Source of the DNA: Synechococcus sp. M44_DOE_062
Lineage (GTDB): Bacteria > Cyanobacteriota > Cyanobacteriia > Thermostichales > Thermostichaceae
Direction of reading: 5' to 3'
DNA: 64,000 bases
Assembly (NCBI GenBank): GCA_015295985.1
Contig: DVDX01000073.1
Span: 1-64,000 of the forward strand
Of this stretch, positions 9,353 through 17,921 are shown piece after piece; position 1 is the first letter of the stretch, and every line of letters begins with the position of its first letter. The notes below the pieces were generated by a model. The model was not told the DNA's origin. It made no database searches and saw only the letters and a program-made list of their open reading frames with translations. The position numbers were made by a program, and so were the translations under genes.

Positions 9353-10822
9353 ATGGGCCAGGAGATTGCCTGCCTCAGTTTTGGTGCCGAAGACTTTGCT
9401 AAGTTTGCCGCTCAACTCCAGCAAGAGACGGATTTGCTGGAGCGCTGGTTGGCCGGTGCGCCGGGGCTGGATCCGGCTTGTCAGCCCTTTGCCCAGGGAT
9501 CCCCGGTGGGCGGGTTTGAGCTGGAGGCATGGCTGGTGACCCCTCAGGGAGATCCGGCCCCGATAAACTCAGCCTACCTGGAAGCAGTGAACGATCCGCT
9601 GGTGGTGCCGGAACTGGCCCAGTTCAACGTGGAGATCAACAGCCGGCCCCAAGTTTTGACCGGCTCGGCTCTGCGGCAGTTTCAGCAAGAGCTGGGCCAA
9701 ACGTGGGATCACTGTTGCCGGGTGGCCGAACACTTGCAGGCGGGGTTAATGATGATCGGCATTTTGCCCACGGTGCAGCAAAAGCAACTGACCTTGGAGA
9801 TGATCTCCCCCCGCAAGCGTTACCTGGCCCTCAATGAGCAAATCCTGAACTTGCACCGGCGCGAGCAATCCCCAGGGATCCCGTCTCTGGGGCTGGAGAT
9901 CGAAGGGCCTGCCACCCTGTTGCGGGTGGCCCACCCCGACATCATGCTAGAAGCGGCGACCACCTCCTTCCAAATCCATCTGCAGGTGGCTCCCCACCAG
10001 GCAGCCCGCTACTTCAACGCTTCCCTCATCGCGTCGGCCCCTTTGGTGGCGCTGGCGGCCAATTCCCCCTACCTATTCGGGCACGATCTGTGGGCAGAAA
10101 CCCGCATCCCTTTGTTTGAGCAAGCTTTGGATGGGCCACCCCCGCCCTCCCCCACCCACCGCCCCCGCGTCACCTTTGGGCAAGGCTATGTACAGGGAGC
10201 CCTGATGGAGCTGTTTTGGGAAAATGTGCATCGCTACCCGGTGGTGCTGCCGCAAACCTTGGCCGCCTCTCCCTGGGAGCTGGCCCATCTGCGTCTCCAC
10301 AACGGCACCATCTGGCGCTGGAACCGCCCCCTCATCGGCTTGGATCCGGTTCCCCATCTGCGCATCGAACAGCGGGTGGCAGCGGCAGGCCCAACCCTAC
10401 CCGACATGATCGCCAATGCAGCCTTCTACTTTGGCCTGGTGCAAGCCTTGGGATCCCAACCCGTCCCCCCTGAGCAAGAGCTGAGCTTTGCCCAGTGCCG
10501 CACCAACTTCTACACGGCTGCCCGCTGGGGTCTGGAGGCCTCCATCACTTGGTTCAAGGGTTGGCAGGGATCCCTGCAGCAATTGCTTTTGCAAGAGCTG
10601 CTCCCCCTGGCCGAGGGAGGGTTGGCCCAACTGAACTTGGCCCAACAGGATATCCAAGTGTATCTGGGCATTCTCCGCGCCCGCGTCGAGTCGGGGCAGA
10701 ATGGGGCCACCTGGCAGCGCCGCTATGTCGCCCGGCATGGTAAAGATATGCAACAATTGACCTGTGCCTACTGGGAACGGCAGCGGCAAGGCCAACCGGT
10801 ACACACCTGGGATCTCAGCTAG
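9353..10822 (+). CDS. GCS2-family glutamate-cysteine-ligase-like protein
   Basis: A 489-residue protein of the glutamine-synthetase-fold carboxylate-amine ligase group (GCS2). It shows the substrate/metal region GFELEAWLV near residue 50, a VVPELAQFNVEINSRPQ block, and LGLEIEGPATLLRVAHP. It could be a gamma-glutamylcysteine ligase or another carboxylate-amine ligase (YbdK-like); the sequence alone does not decide. ATG at 9353 gives an N-terminus free of the antisense-like extension from 9176 that overlaps glgE. It lies 53 bp after glgE on the same strand, so they may be cotranscribed, though no shared pathway is obvious. Confidence 0.72.
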   Translation: MGQEIACLSFGAEDFAKFAAQLQQETDLLERWLAGAPGLDPACQPFAQGSPVGGFELEAWLVTPQGDPAPINSAYLEAVNDPLVVPELAQFNVEINSRPQVLTGSALRQFQQELGQTWDHCCRVAEHLQAGLMMIGILPTVQQKQLTLEMISPRKRYLALNEQILNLHRREQSPGIPSLGLEIEGPATLLRVAHPDIMLEAATTSFQIHLQVAPHQAARYFNASLIASAPLVALAANSPYLFGHDLWAETRIPLFEQALDGPPPPSPTHRPRVTFGQGYVQGALMELFWENVHRYPVVLPQTLAASPWELAHLRLHNGTIWRWNRPLIGLDPVPHLRIEQRVAAAGPTLPDMIANAAFYFGLVQALGSQPVPPEQELSFAQCRTNFYTAARWGLEASITWFKGWQGSLQQLLLQELLPLAEGGLAQLNLAQQDIQVYLGILRARVESGQNGATWQRRYVARHGKDMQQLTCAYWERQRQGQPVHTWDLS

Positions 10823-10969
10823 GGCTCTCCCCACAGCCGGTTGCACCAGTGGTAGGCCACCGCGGCAGCAAGACGGATCCCTGGCCCAGATTTCAAGTGG
10901 GCAGATTCTTTTTCCGATGGCCTTTTTGCGACCCGAGCTACCCCGCAGGGCAGCGAAACGGTTCAAAGG

Positions 10970-10992
10970 GGAACTCCGTCCTGCTGACGCGA
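10970..10992 (+). repeat. Copy of the dispersed GGACTCCGTCCC element (intergenic, diverged)
   Basis: Matches the element core with two substitutions (GGAACTCCGTCCTGCTGACG). It lies between the GCS2-like gene and the aspartoacylase-like gene and has no coding consequence. A second, more diverged copy lies about 90 bp downstream. Confidence 0.7.
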
Positions 10993-11008
10993 TATCTGGA
11001 TTTCTGCT

Positions 11009-11035
11009 CTCCCCGCCCCAGGGAGAGAGGCTGCA
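11009..11035. repeat. Degenerate C-rich repeat with short inverted arms
   Basis: CTCTCCCCGCCCCAGGGAGAG forms a short inverted repeat related to the dispersed CTCACCCCCAGCCC family. It lies in the spacer before the aspartoacylase-like gene. The similarity is partial. Confidence 0.35.
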
Positions 11036-11062
11036 AGCCAAAAGCTTGAGTTGAGCTTCCCG

Positions 11063-11086
11063 GACTCCGCCTCGCTGACGCAAACA
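11063..11086 (+). repeat. Diverged copy of the GGACTCCGTCCC element (intergenic)
   Basis: GGACTCCGCCTCGCTGACGC matches 18 of the 20 core positions. It lies just upstream of the gene starting at 11098, so it could overlap that gene's translation-initiation region. Confidence 0.6.
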
Positions 11087-11097
11087 GCCCAAACCGT

Positions 11098-12132
11098 ATG
11101 CTCACCGTTCTGGATCACTTACCGGATCAACTGCTGGATCTAGAGGCCCATCAGCTTTACGACCGATTGGGTGGGCCAACCCTCATCCATCTGCCGGGAC
11201 GGCGGGATCCCGCCCTGTTTGTGTCCGTCCTGCTGCACGGCAACGAAACCACCGGCTGGCAGGCGGTGCGACAGCTTCTCCGCCGCTACAGTCCTCTGCA
11301 CCGCTGCCGCGAACGGGAATTGCCCCGCTCCCTTTCCCTCTTCATCGGCAATGTTCAGGCAGCCCGTCAGGGACAGCGGCGGCTGGACGGCCAACCGGAC
11401 TACAACCGCATTTGGGGCCCTGGCTCCACCCCCGAACATGCCATGGCCCAGGCCGTCCTTCAGCAAATGCAGCAGCGGGGCGTTTTTGCCAGCGTTGATA
11501 TCCACAACAACACGGGTACTAACCCCCACTACGCTTGTGTCAATCACCTGGATGCTCCTACCCTGCACCTGGCCACCTTGTTTGGGCGCACCGTCCTCTA
11601 TTTCACCAAGCCAGAAGGGGTGCAGAGCATGGCCTTCGGGCGCTTCTGCCCGGGAGTGACCCTAGAATGCGGCAAGCCGGATCAGCCCCACGGCACCCAG
11701 CATGCCTACGAATTCTTGGAAGCCTGCCTTCACCTGTCGGCGATCCCGCAGCGCCCTGTTCTCAGCCAGGATATCGACCTGTTCCACAGCGTCGCCATCG
11801 TCAAAATCCCGGATCAGGTGAGCTTCAGCTTTGGGGAAAAGAATGGCGACCAAGAGGGATCCCACTCTCACATCCGCTTCCCACCGGATTTGGATCTCCT
11901 CAATTTTCGGGAGCTTCCCCCCCACACCCCTATTGGCTGGACGAACAACGGCTTCCACCTGGATGTGCAAGATGAGCAGGGCCAAAATGTGGCGGATCGC
12001 TTTTTCTATGCCTGCAACGGAGAAATTCGCACCAGCGTGCCCATCATGCCGGGCATGCTCACCCTCAATAGCCGCATCATCCGCCAAGACTGCCTCTGCT
12101 ACCTGATGGAGCGCTACCCCCTGGCCGGCTGA
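11098..12132 (+). CDS. Succinylglutamate desuccinylase/aspartoacylase-family metallohydrolase
   Basis: M14-like zinc deacylase (AstE/AspA superfamily), 344 residues. Metal and substrate motifs are visible: VLLHGNETTGWQ (first His and Glu ligands), a QPDYNRIWGPG block, and DIHNNTGTNPH carrying the second His ligand, followed by LECGKPD. Such enzymes remove acyl groups from amino-acid amides; the actual substrate is unknown here. The gene follows a spacer carrying two copies of the GGACTCCGTCCC element. No arginine-catabolic genes are adjacent, so an astE role is not supported. Confidence 0.82.
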   Translation: MLTVLDHLPDQLLDLEAHQLYDRLGGPTLIHLPGRRDPALFVSVLLHGNETTGWQAVRQLLRRYSPLHRCRERELPRSLSLFIGNVQAARQGQRRLDGQPDYNRIWGPGSTPEHAMAQAVLQQMQQRGVFASVDIHNNTGTNPHYACVNHLDAPTLHLATLFGRTVLYFTKPEGVQSMAFGRFCPGVTLECGKPDQPHGTQHAYEFLEACLHLSAIPQRPVLSQDIDLFHSVAIVKIPDQVSFSFGEKNGDQEGSHSHIRFPPDLDLLNFRELPPHTPIGWTNNGFHLDVQDEQGQNVADRFFYACNGEIRTSVPIMPGMLTLNSRIIRQDCLCYLMERYPLAG

Positions 12133-12320
12133 GCCGGGCTGCCAATTTCCGATCCCCAAACCAGAACCGGTGGTGCTCCGCACTGCTGCGATAACAGACT
12201 TCTCGAGGGCCGCCGTACCTATCCGTCGAGTGATGGTGGGTACGCTAACGTGGGACAGAGCGACCCCTGCAAGCCCTATCCTGAAAACTGCCAACGGCAC
12301 GCTGAGTCCACGGGATCCCT

Positions 12321-14051
12321 ATGTTGCGCCTGCTGCGGATCGAGAACTTTGCCCTGATCGAGCAATTGGAGATCCCCTTTCGAGCAGGGCTGAACGTGCT
12401 CACCGGAGAAACCGGGGCCGGCAAATCCATCATCCTCGATGCGCTGGATGCAGCTCTGGGAGGTACAGCAAGGACTCCGTCCCGCGGGCGCGACCGGGCT
12501 CTGCGAACTGGCAGCGAACGAGGTCTGGTGGAAGCAATCTTTAGTCCCAATCCTGAGCTGCAAGCCTGGCTAGAACAAGAGCACATCGACCCCCTGGAGG
12601 AGGGCCTGGTTTGTAGTCGCGAGCTGGTGTTGCGCAACGGCAAGCTCACCAGTCGCCTGCGGGTAAATGGGGTGCTGGTAAACAAAGCCCAAATGCTCAG
12701 CCTGCGGGCCAAATTGGTGGAGATCACCGCCCAGGGGCAAACCGTTCAAATCCAATCTCCGCAAACCCAGCGCCATTGGCTGGACGATTTTGGCGGCGAA
12801 GAGCTGTTGCGAACACGGGCAGAAGTGGCTGCCCTTTACCAAACCTGGAACCATCTGAAAACAGAGGTGGAATCCCGCCGGCAAAACCAACAACTGCGCC
12901 TGCAACGGCTAGACCTGCTGGAGTTTCAAGCGCAAGAGCTGGCCGCCCTGCGCCTGGAGGATCCCGACGAAATGGCCAAGCTGGAGCGGGAACGGGAGCG
13001 CCTGGCCCACCGCGTGGAACTGCAACAGCAAAGCTACGAAGCCCACCAATTGCTCTATCAAAACGACAGCGGCTCACCGGCCATCGCCGATCTGTTGGGC
13101 CAGGTAGAACGGTTGCTCCAGGCCATGACCCAGCGGGATCCCGGCCTCGCCCCTCTGGCGGAAATGGTCAGCAGCGCCCTGATTCAGGTGGAAGAGGTGG
13201 GGCGAGAGCTAATTCGCTACGGCGAGACCCTGGAGGCGGATCCCGGTCGGTTGAACAAAATTGAACGGCGCTTGGCGCAACTCAGGCAAGCCTGCCGCAA
13301 ATACGGCCCGACCCTAGCCGAGGTGATGGCCCATGCGGAGCGGGTGCAGACGGAGTTGGCCCAACTGCGAGGAGACAACACCGACCTAGAGGAATTGCAG
13401 GCGCGGCTGGACAAAGCTGCCCAAGACCTGGAGCGCCATTGCCAGGTGCTCTCTCAACTGCGGCAACAAGCGGCCTGTCAACTGGAAAAGGCCCTCATAG
13501 AAGAGCTCAGGCCACTGGGGATGAGCGCAGTGCAATTCCGGGTGCAGATCCAACCCGGCCCCCCGACAGCAGAGGGGGTGGATCAGGTGAGTTTTTGGAT
13601 TAGCCCCAACCCGGGTGAGCCTCTTCAACCTTTGGCCAGCATCGCCTCCGGCGGCGAGATGAGCCGTTTTCTACTGGCCTTGAAAGCCGTATTCAGCCGC
13701 ATCGATCCGGTGGCCACCATGGTTTTCGACGAGATCGATGCCGGCGTGTCGGGCAAAGTGGCGCAAGCCATCGCCACCAAGCTGCACAGCATTGCCCGAG
13801 ATCACCAGATCCTCTGCGTCACCCACCAGCCCCTGATTGCCGCTCTAGCGGATCACCACCTGCGGGTTCACAAGGTGGTGCACCCAAAACGAACTTCCGT
13901 GCGGGTGGAGCTTTTGGGAGAACGAGAACGCCGCGAAGAACTGGCCCAACTCACTGCCGGCCACTCTGCTCAAGAAGCGATGACGTTTGTGGAGGCTCTT
14001 CTCAACCAAGCAGCTCAACTGCGCAAGCAGCAAATGGCCAGTCCCGCTTGA
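12321..14051 (+). CDS. recN: DNA repair ATPase RecN
   Basis: SMC-like ATPase acting in recombinational repair of double-strand breaks. The 576-residue protein has the N-terminal Walker A GETGAGKS (residues ~30-37), long coiled-coil arms (about 165-400) and the C-terminal ABC signature ASGGEMSRFLLALK with Walker B VFDEIDAGVSG and an ITHQP-like CVTHQPLIAALAD. Shortly after Walker A, between ALGG and RTGSERGLVEA, it has roughly six more residues than I expect (TARTPSRGRDRAL). This coincides with a copy of the dispersed GGACTCCGTCCC element at 12472-12497. The frame is preserved and the rest looks intact. Confidence 0.95.
   Translation: MLRLLRIENFALIEQLEIPFRAGLNVLTGETGAGKSIILDALDAALGGTARTPSRGRDRALRTGSERGLVEAIFSPNPELQAWLEQEHIDPLEEGLVCSRELVLRNGKLTSRLRVNGVLVNKAQMLSLRAKLVEITAQGQTVQIQSPQTQRHWLDDFGGEELLRTRAEVAALYQTWNHLKTEVESRRQNQQLRLQRLDLLEFQAQELAALRLEDPDEMAKLERERERLAHRVELQQQSYEAHQLLYQNDSGSPAIADLLGQVERLLQAMTQRDPGLAPLAEMVSSALIQVEEVGRELIRYGETLEADPGRLNKIERRLAQLRQACRKYGPTLAEVMAHAERVQTELAQLRGDNTDLEELQARLDKAAQDLERHCQVLSQLRQQAACQLEKALIEELRPLGMSAVQFRVQIQPGPPTAEGVDQVSFWISPNPGEPLQPLASIASGGEMSRFLLALKAVFSRIDPVATMVFDEIDAGVSGKVAQAIATKLHSIARDHQILCVTHQPLIAALADHHLRVHKVVHPKRTSVRVELLGERERREELAQLTAGHSAQEAMTFVEALLNQAAQLRKQQMASPA
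12472..12497 (+). repeat. GGACTCCGTCCC element inside recN (diverged, in frame)
   Basis: The copy reads GGACTCCGTCCCGCGGGCGC and then CGACCGG. It encodes RTPSRGRD in RecN just downstream of Walker A, where family members are shorter. The open frame is preserved. Confidence 0.7.
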
Positions 14052-14059
14052 CTCTCCTT

Positions 14060-14085
14060 GTGGGAAAGGGAAGGGGGGTGAGGGC
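14060..14085 (-). repeat. C-rich dispersed repeat (minus orientation)
   Basis: GGGAAAGGGAAGGGGGGTGAGG is the reverse complement of the CTCACCCCCAGCCC-type repeat in shortened form. It fills most of the 35-bp spacer between the convergent recN and livF genes. Confidence 0.5.
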
Positions 14086-14086
14086 C

Positions 14087-14794
14087 TCAACCACCCAAGA
14101 ACAGCTCTAGCACCTCAGGATTGCTCAGCAGGTTGGGGCCGGTATCCTCAAAGCGGTTCTCTCCAGTGGACAAAACATAGCCCCAGTCCGCCATCTTCAG
14201 GGCCTGCTTGGCATTCTGCTCCACCATGAGGATGCTGATGCCGAGACGGTTGATCTCTCGCAGGAGGGCGAAGGTCTGTTCTATGTACAGCGGTGACAGG
14301 CCGGCGGTCGGCTCATCCAGCAACAACAACTGCGGCTCCACCATTAACGCTCGCCCTATGGCCAGCATCTGCCGTTGTCCACCCGATAGGGATCCCGCCG
14401 CTTGGTGTCGTTTCTCTTTCAGAGGGGGAAACAGCTCATAAACCCGCTCCAGTTGGGCGGCAGGGTTGTCGTGTCGGATGAAGGCCCCCATCTCCAGGTT
14501 CTCTTGCACGGTGAGGGAAGGAAAGACATTGTTGGTCTGGGGCACAAAACCAATTCCCCGCCGCACCAGTTGCTCGGCAGGCAAGTGGGTGATGTCGGAT
14601 CCCTGAAACAGCACTCGGCCTGAGCGGATGGTGGCCAAGCCAAATAAGGATTTCAGCACCGTCGATTTGCCGGCTCCATTGGGGCCGATGATCACCACCA
14701 TTTGCCCAGGGTTCACCTTCAGGTGGATCCCCTTAAGGATGTCCACCCCTCGGTAGCCGCTGTAGAGATCTTGGATGTCCAGCAAAGGAGTCAT
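14087..14794 (-). CDS. livF: Branched-chain/neutral amino-acid ABC transporter ATPase LivF-type
   Basis: Second ATPase of a hydrophobic amino-acid (HAAT) importer, acting on the cytoplasmic side. The 235 residues contain Walker A GPNGAGKST, signature LSGGQRQMLAIGRAL and Walker B LLLLDEPTAGLSP. It overlaps livG by 4 bp (ATGA), indicating translational coupling. In cyanobacteria the homologous N-I system (NatA-E) takes up neutral amino acids and its genes are scattered, which agrees with the absence of permease genes here. A urea transporter ATPase (UrtE) is the main alternative but is less likely given the neighbouring binding protein. Confidence 0.88.
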   Translation of the reverse strand: MTPLLDIQDLYSGYRGVDILKGIHLKVNPGQMVVIIGPNGAGKSTVLKSLFGLATIRSGRVLFQGSDITHLPAEQLVRRGIGFVPQTNNVFPSLTVQENLEMGAFIRHDNPAAQLERVYELFPPLKEKRHQAAGSLSGGQRQMLAIGRALMVEPQLLLLDEPTAGLSPLYIEQTFALLREINRLGISILMVEQNAKQALKMADWGYVLSTGENRFEDTGPNLLSNPEVLELFLGG

Positions 14795-15594
14795 GAGAGG
14801 GATCCCTCCGAAGGTAGAGGAGAAGGCTGGGGTGACAGCGCCACAGATCCCAGATAAGCCTCCCGCACGGCTGGGTTTTGTTTGATCTCCTCCATGGATC
14901 CCTGGGTGAGAACCTTGCCGGCAGCCATGACCACCACATGGTCGCAGAGACGGGTCACCAGATCCAGGTCATGCTCAATGATGCAGAAGGTGCAGCCGCG
15001 CTCGCGGTTGAGATACTCGATAAAACGCATCAAATCCGCCAGCAGAGTGCGGTTGACGCCGGCCCCCGGTTCATCCAGCAGGATCACCCGTGCATCGGTC
15101 ATCAAGGTACGTCCCAGTTCCAAGAGTTTTTTTTGCCCCCCGGAAAGGGTGACGGCCAGTTGATCCCGCAGATGGATTAGGTTCAGCCGTTCCAGAACCT
15201 CTTCCGCCCGAGCTCGCAGGTTGCGTTCTTGTCGTTGCACCCGCCGCCAACCGAACCAAGTGGCGAATAGGTTCTCCCCTATCTGGTTGGGGGGAACCAC
15301 CATCAAATTCTCCAGGACGGTCATGCGGCCAAACTCCCGCGGGATCTGAAAGGTGCGCACCAGCCCTCGACGGAACAGGTGGTGGGGGGGCAGGCCGGTG
15401 ATGTCTTCCCCATCCAGCCAGATGCGCCCGCTGCTGGGCCGAATAAACCCGGCGATGATGTTGAAAAGCGTGGTTTTCCCTGCCCCATTCGGGCCGATCA
15501 AGCCGGTAATCCGACCGGTTTCGATGCGGAAGGAACAGTGATCCACCGCGCTAATGCCGCCAAACCGCTTGGAGATGTCGTCGATAACAATCAC
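14791..15594 (-). CDS. livG: Branched-chain/neutral amino-acid ABC transporter ATPase LivG-type
   Basis: First ATPase of the HAAT-type importer. The 267 residues contain GLIGPNGAGKTTLFNIIAG (Walker A), the signature LSGGQKKLLELGRTL and Walker B VILLDEPGAGVN. LivG-type proteins normally end shortly after the AYLG motif; here about 15 extra residues (SVALSPQPSPLPSEGSLS) follow, encoded by a copy of the dispersed C-rich repeat at 14811-14836. The start appears to be GTG at 15594. It is divergent from the binding-protein gene at 15908. Confidence 0.88.
   Translation of the reverse strand: MIVIDDISKRFGGISAVDHCSFRIETGRITGLIGPNGAGKTTLFNIIAGFIRPSSGRIWLDGEDITGLPPHHLFRRGLVRTFQIPREFGRMTVLENLMVVPPNQIGENLFATWFGWRRVQRQERNLRARAEEVLERLNLIHLRDQLAVTLSGGQKKLLELGRTLMTDARVILLDEPGAGVNRTLLADLMRFIEYLNRERGCTFCIIEHDLDLVTRLCDHVVVMAAGKVLTQGSMEEIKQNPAVREAYLGSVALSPQPSPLPSEGSLS
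14811..14836 (-). repeat. C-rich dispersed repeat forming the 3' end of livG
   Basis: On the minus strand this reads TCACCCCAGCCTTCTCC and encodes the LSPQPSPLPSEG tail of LivG, placed after the usual family C-terminus. It appears to have replaced or extended the original stop region. Confidence 0.55.
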
Positions 15595-15907
15595 GCTGCT
15601 GCCTTGGGAAAACCCCGCCGACCGATGAGTTCAGTATTTCAAAATATAATGAGCCCAATTGCCGAGTTTGCCCATTATCCTTCCTGGATTCCTACAGGGG
15701 CAACTGCCTTTGGAGGTCGCAGCCAGCCCTACAGCAGCTAAGGAACGGGCGAGATCCTGAGCCCGGCCCGCCTGTTTCCCGGGGCCATCTTTTCTTGAGG
15801 GAGTGGGGAACGCTTTGAGGTGAGCCAACGTCTGACTGCTACGGTTCAACACTTAACTTTTGGGATCTGAGTTCTACTTTCTCTTCCCTCACAGGAGGTT
15901 GTTGGTT
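15595..15907. promoter_or_regulatory. Divergent regulatory region between livG and the amino-acid binding protein gene
   Basis: A 313-bp spacer between divergent transporter genes. It contains a conspicuously AT-rich segment near 15630-15650 (TATTTCAAAATATAATG), suitable as a promoter core for livG. An ideal Shine-Dalgarno AGGAGG is at 15893-15898, nine bases before the binding-protein ATG. I found no clear NtcA box (GTA-N8-TAC). No gene is seen. Confidence 0.45.
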
Positions 15908-17161
15908 ATGTCTCCCATGAACAAACTCACCCGACGGGCCTTTGCAGCGGCGGCTGCCCTGACGGCGGCTGCTCTTGCCACCACTCTGCTACCCAGCACG
16001 GCTCAGCAGGCAGCTCAAACGCCGGTCAAAATTGGGGCTTTGATGTCTCTCACCGGGGATCTGCAGGCTTTCGGGGAAAACTGCCTCAAAGGGATCAAGC
16101 TGGCAATTGACCAAATCAACGCCGCCGGTGGCATTTTGGGATCCCCTGCCCAAGTGGTCGAAGCGGATGATCAAACGGCAGCTCAGGCAGCCATTGACGC
16201 AGCTCAGCGGCTGGTCAACGTGGAGAAGGTGGCCGGCATCATCGGCGCCCTGGGCAGCGGCATCACCATCCCGGTGGCTACGACGGTCACGGTTCCCAAT
16301 CGGATCCCGCAAATTTCCCCGGCTTCCACTGCCCCCACCATTACCACTCTGGAAGACAACGATTTTCTGTTTCGCACAGTTCCTTCCGATGCCTACCAAG
16401 GGGTAGCCTTGGCCCAGATCACCCGTGAAGAGAAGCTGGAGCGCCTGGCTATTATCTACATCAACAACGACTACGGCCAGGGCCTGGCCGACAGCTTTAA
16501 GACGGCTTTTGAAAAGCGGGGCGGCACCATCACCAAGTCGGTTCCCTACGAGCCTGGCAAGGCTTCCTACCGCAGTGAGCTGACCCAACTGAAGGAAGGG
16601 GATCCCCAGGCGTTGGTGCTGATTGGCTACCCCGAAAACGGTGTGGTCATTTTGCGGCAGGCTTTGGAAGAGGGGCTGTTTGACCGCTTTGTCTTCACCG
16701 ATGGCATGCGCTCGCCCGACGTGGCAGCCCAGGTGGGAGCCGAAAAGCTAGAGGGATCCATCGGCGTTTCGCCCCAGGCCCTCACCGATAGCAAGGCTTA
16801 CCAAATCTTTGCCGAAGCCTACAAAGCCGCTTACGGGGAGCTGCCCCCTACTCCCTACATCGACACCGCCTACGATGCCGCCTTTGTCTTGGCTCTGGCC
16901 ATTCAGAAAGCCGGCAGCACCGATGGCACTGCTGTTCGGGATGCTTTGCGGGAAGTGGCCAATCCCCCTGGCACCGAGATCCTGCCTGGAGAGTGGGCTA
17001 AGGCGGTGGAGCTGATCGGCAAAGGGGAAGACATCTTCTACACTGGCGCCTCTGGATCCATCAACTTCGATGAGAATGGGGAGGTGGCCGGCACCTTTGC
17101 CCACTGGACTTTCCAAGGGGGGAAGGTGGTGGATCTGAAGGTGTTTGAGCCGGAGAGCTAG
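15908..17161 (+). CDS. Amino-acid ABC transporter substrate-binding protein (LivK/NatB type)
   Basis: Periplasmic ligand-binding protein of the HAAT family, 417 residues. A long Ala-rich signal peptide (TRRAFAAAAALTAAALATTLLP) ends near TAQQ. It is followed by the family pattern KIGALMSLTGDLQAFGE, INAAGGILG, VVEADDQT and YINNDYGQGLAD. ATG at 15908 is chosen because AGGAGG lies nine bases upstream. Its divergent neighbours livG and livF encode ATPases of the same transporter class, supporting one importer with permeases elsewhere. A factor-independent terminator follows at 17240-17271. Confidence 0.9.
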   Translation: MSPMNKLTRRAFAAAAALTAAALATTLLPSTAQQAAQTPVKIGALMSLTGDLQAFGENCLKGIKLAIDQINAAGGILGSPAQVVEADDQTAAQAAIDAAQRLVNVEKVAGIIGALGSGITIPVATTVTVPNRIPQISPASTAPTITTLEDNDFLFRTVPSDAYQGVALAQITREEKLERLAIIYINNDYGQGLADSFKTAFEKRGGTITKSVPYEPGKASYRSELTQLKEGDPQALVLIGYPENGVVILRQALEEGLFDRFVFTDGMRSPDVAAQVGAEKLEGSIGVSPQALTDSKAYQIFAEAYKAAYGELPPTPYIDTAYDAAFVLALAIQKAGSTDGTAVRDALREVANPPGTEILPGEWAKAVELIGKGEDIFYTGASGSINFDENGEVAGTFAHWTFQGGKVVDLKVFEPES

Positions 17162-17239
17162 TTTGCCCCTGCGGCTCCCTGGCGGGGGCCGGTTTCTCCT
17201 TCCGAGCTCAATGCAAGATAATCAAAGCAAGTAAGACGG

Positions 17240-17271
17240 GCCTGCACAGAGTACTCTCTGCAGGCTTTTTT
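17240..17271 (+). terminator. Factor-independent terminator after the binding-protein gene
   Basis: GCCTGCA (17240-17246) pairs with TGCAGGC (17259-17265), and the inner bases extend the stem with one mismatch. A run of six T follows at 17266-17271. It lies about 80 bp after the stop codon of the amino-acid binding-protein gene. Confidence 0.85.
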
Positions 17272-17404
17272 GTGGGCCTGGGCCGCGGGGCTGGACATCC
17301 CCAGCAGGGATCCTTCCCCATCCCGTAGCTTTTTTTGCGGCAACTCAGCGGAGGGCAAAGCAGGCTAGAGTGTCGGCATCCTGGCGTCTTGTGGAGAATC
17401 CTCG

Positions 17405-17734
17405 ATGTTACCCACCCAACTCCTCCTCCCCGGAGTGGCAGCTCTGCTCGGTCTAGGACTGGCTCCAGCCGCCCTGGCCCAGACTTCCCATACCCAGCAG
17501 ACGGCGCTCCTGAACCTGCAAAGCAACGTCCTGCAAAACACCGTCCTGATCCTGCCCAACGCTCCCACACAACAGTACGCCGGCAGTTGGGGCTGGAGGA
17601 GCAGCCGCTCCTTGTCCCCCACCCCTACCCCCATCACCGTCATCATCCTCAACTCTCAAGTCAACTTAGCCGCCGAGGAAGTTGAGCTGAGGTCTTGCGG
17701 ACAGCGCTGTAGGGGATCCCTGCGCCTGCCTTGA
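17405..17734 (+). CDS. Small exported hypothetical protein (109 aa)
   Basis: No family recognised. GGAG lies eight bases upstream of the ATG. The first 25 residues form a good signal peptide (PTQLLLPGVAALLGLGLAPAALA) with cleavage before QTSH. The mature part is rich in Ser, Thr, Gln and Asn and contains LNLQSNVLQNTVLILPN, a pattern seen in small secreted cyanobacterial proteins. The C-terminus becomes Cys/Arg-rich around a GGGATCCC palindrome, so the original stop may have shifted. Confidence 0.6.
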   Translation: MLPTQLLLPGVAALLGLGLAPAALAQTSHTQQTALLNLQSNVLQNTVLILPNAPTQQYAGSWGWRSSRSLSPTPTPITVIILNSQVNLAAEEVELRSCGQRCRGSLRLP

Positions 17735-17921
17735 GAGGGAGAGGCTACTTTCTGCACTTCAGACTGCCCAAGTCCGCAATCCGGTTCACGGCCATGCTCG
17801 GATCCGGATCAGTGGGGATTGATATAATCCAGGGCAATTGTCCACTGCTGGGCGGCAGAGGGTTTTAACGCAGGCTTGGCCCAGCTCTACAATCTTGCTT
17901 TTTGGTGTGCGAGGGATCCCC

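Noticed and set aside
12133-12320. Possible gene between the aspartoacylase-like gene and recN
   Set aside because: No frame with a plausible start and no conserved motif.
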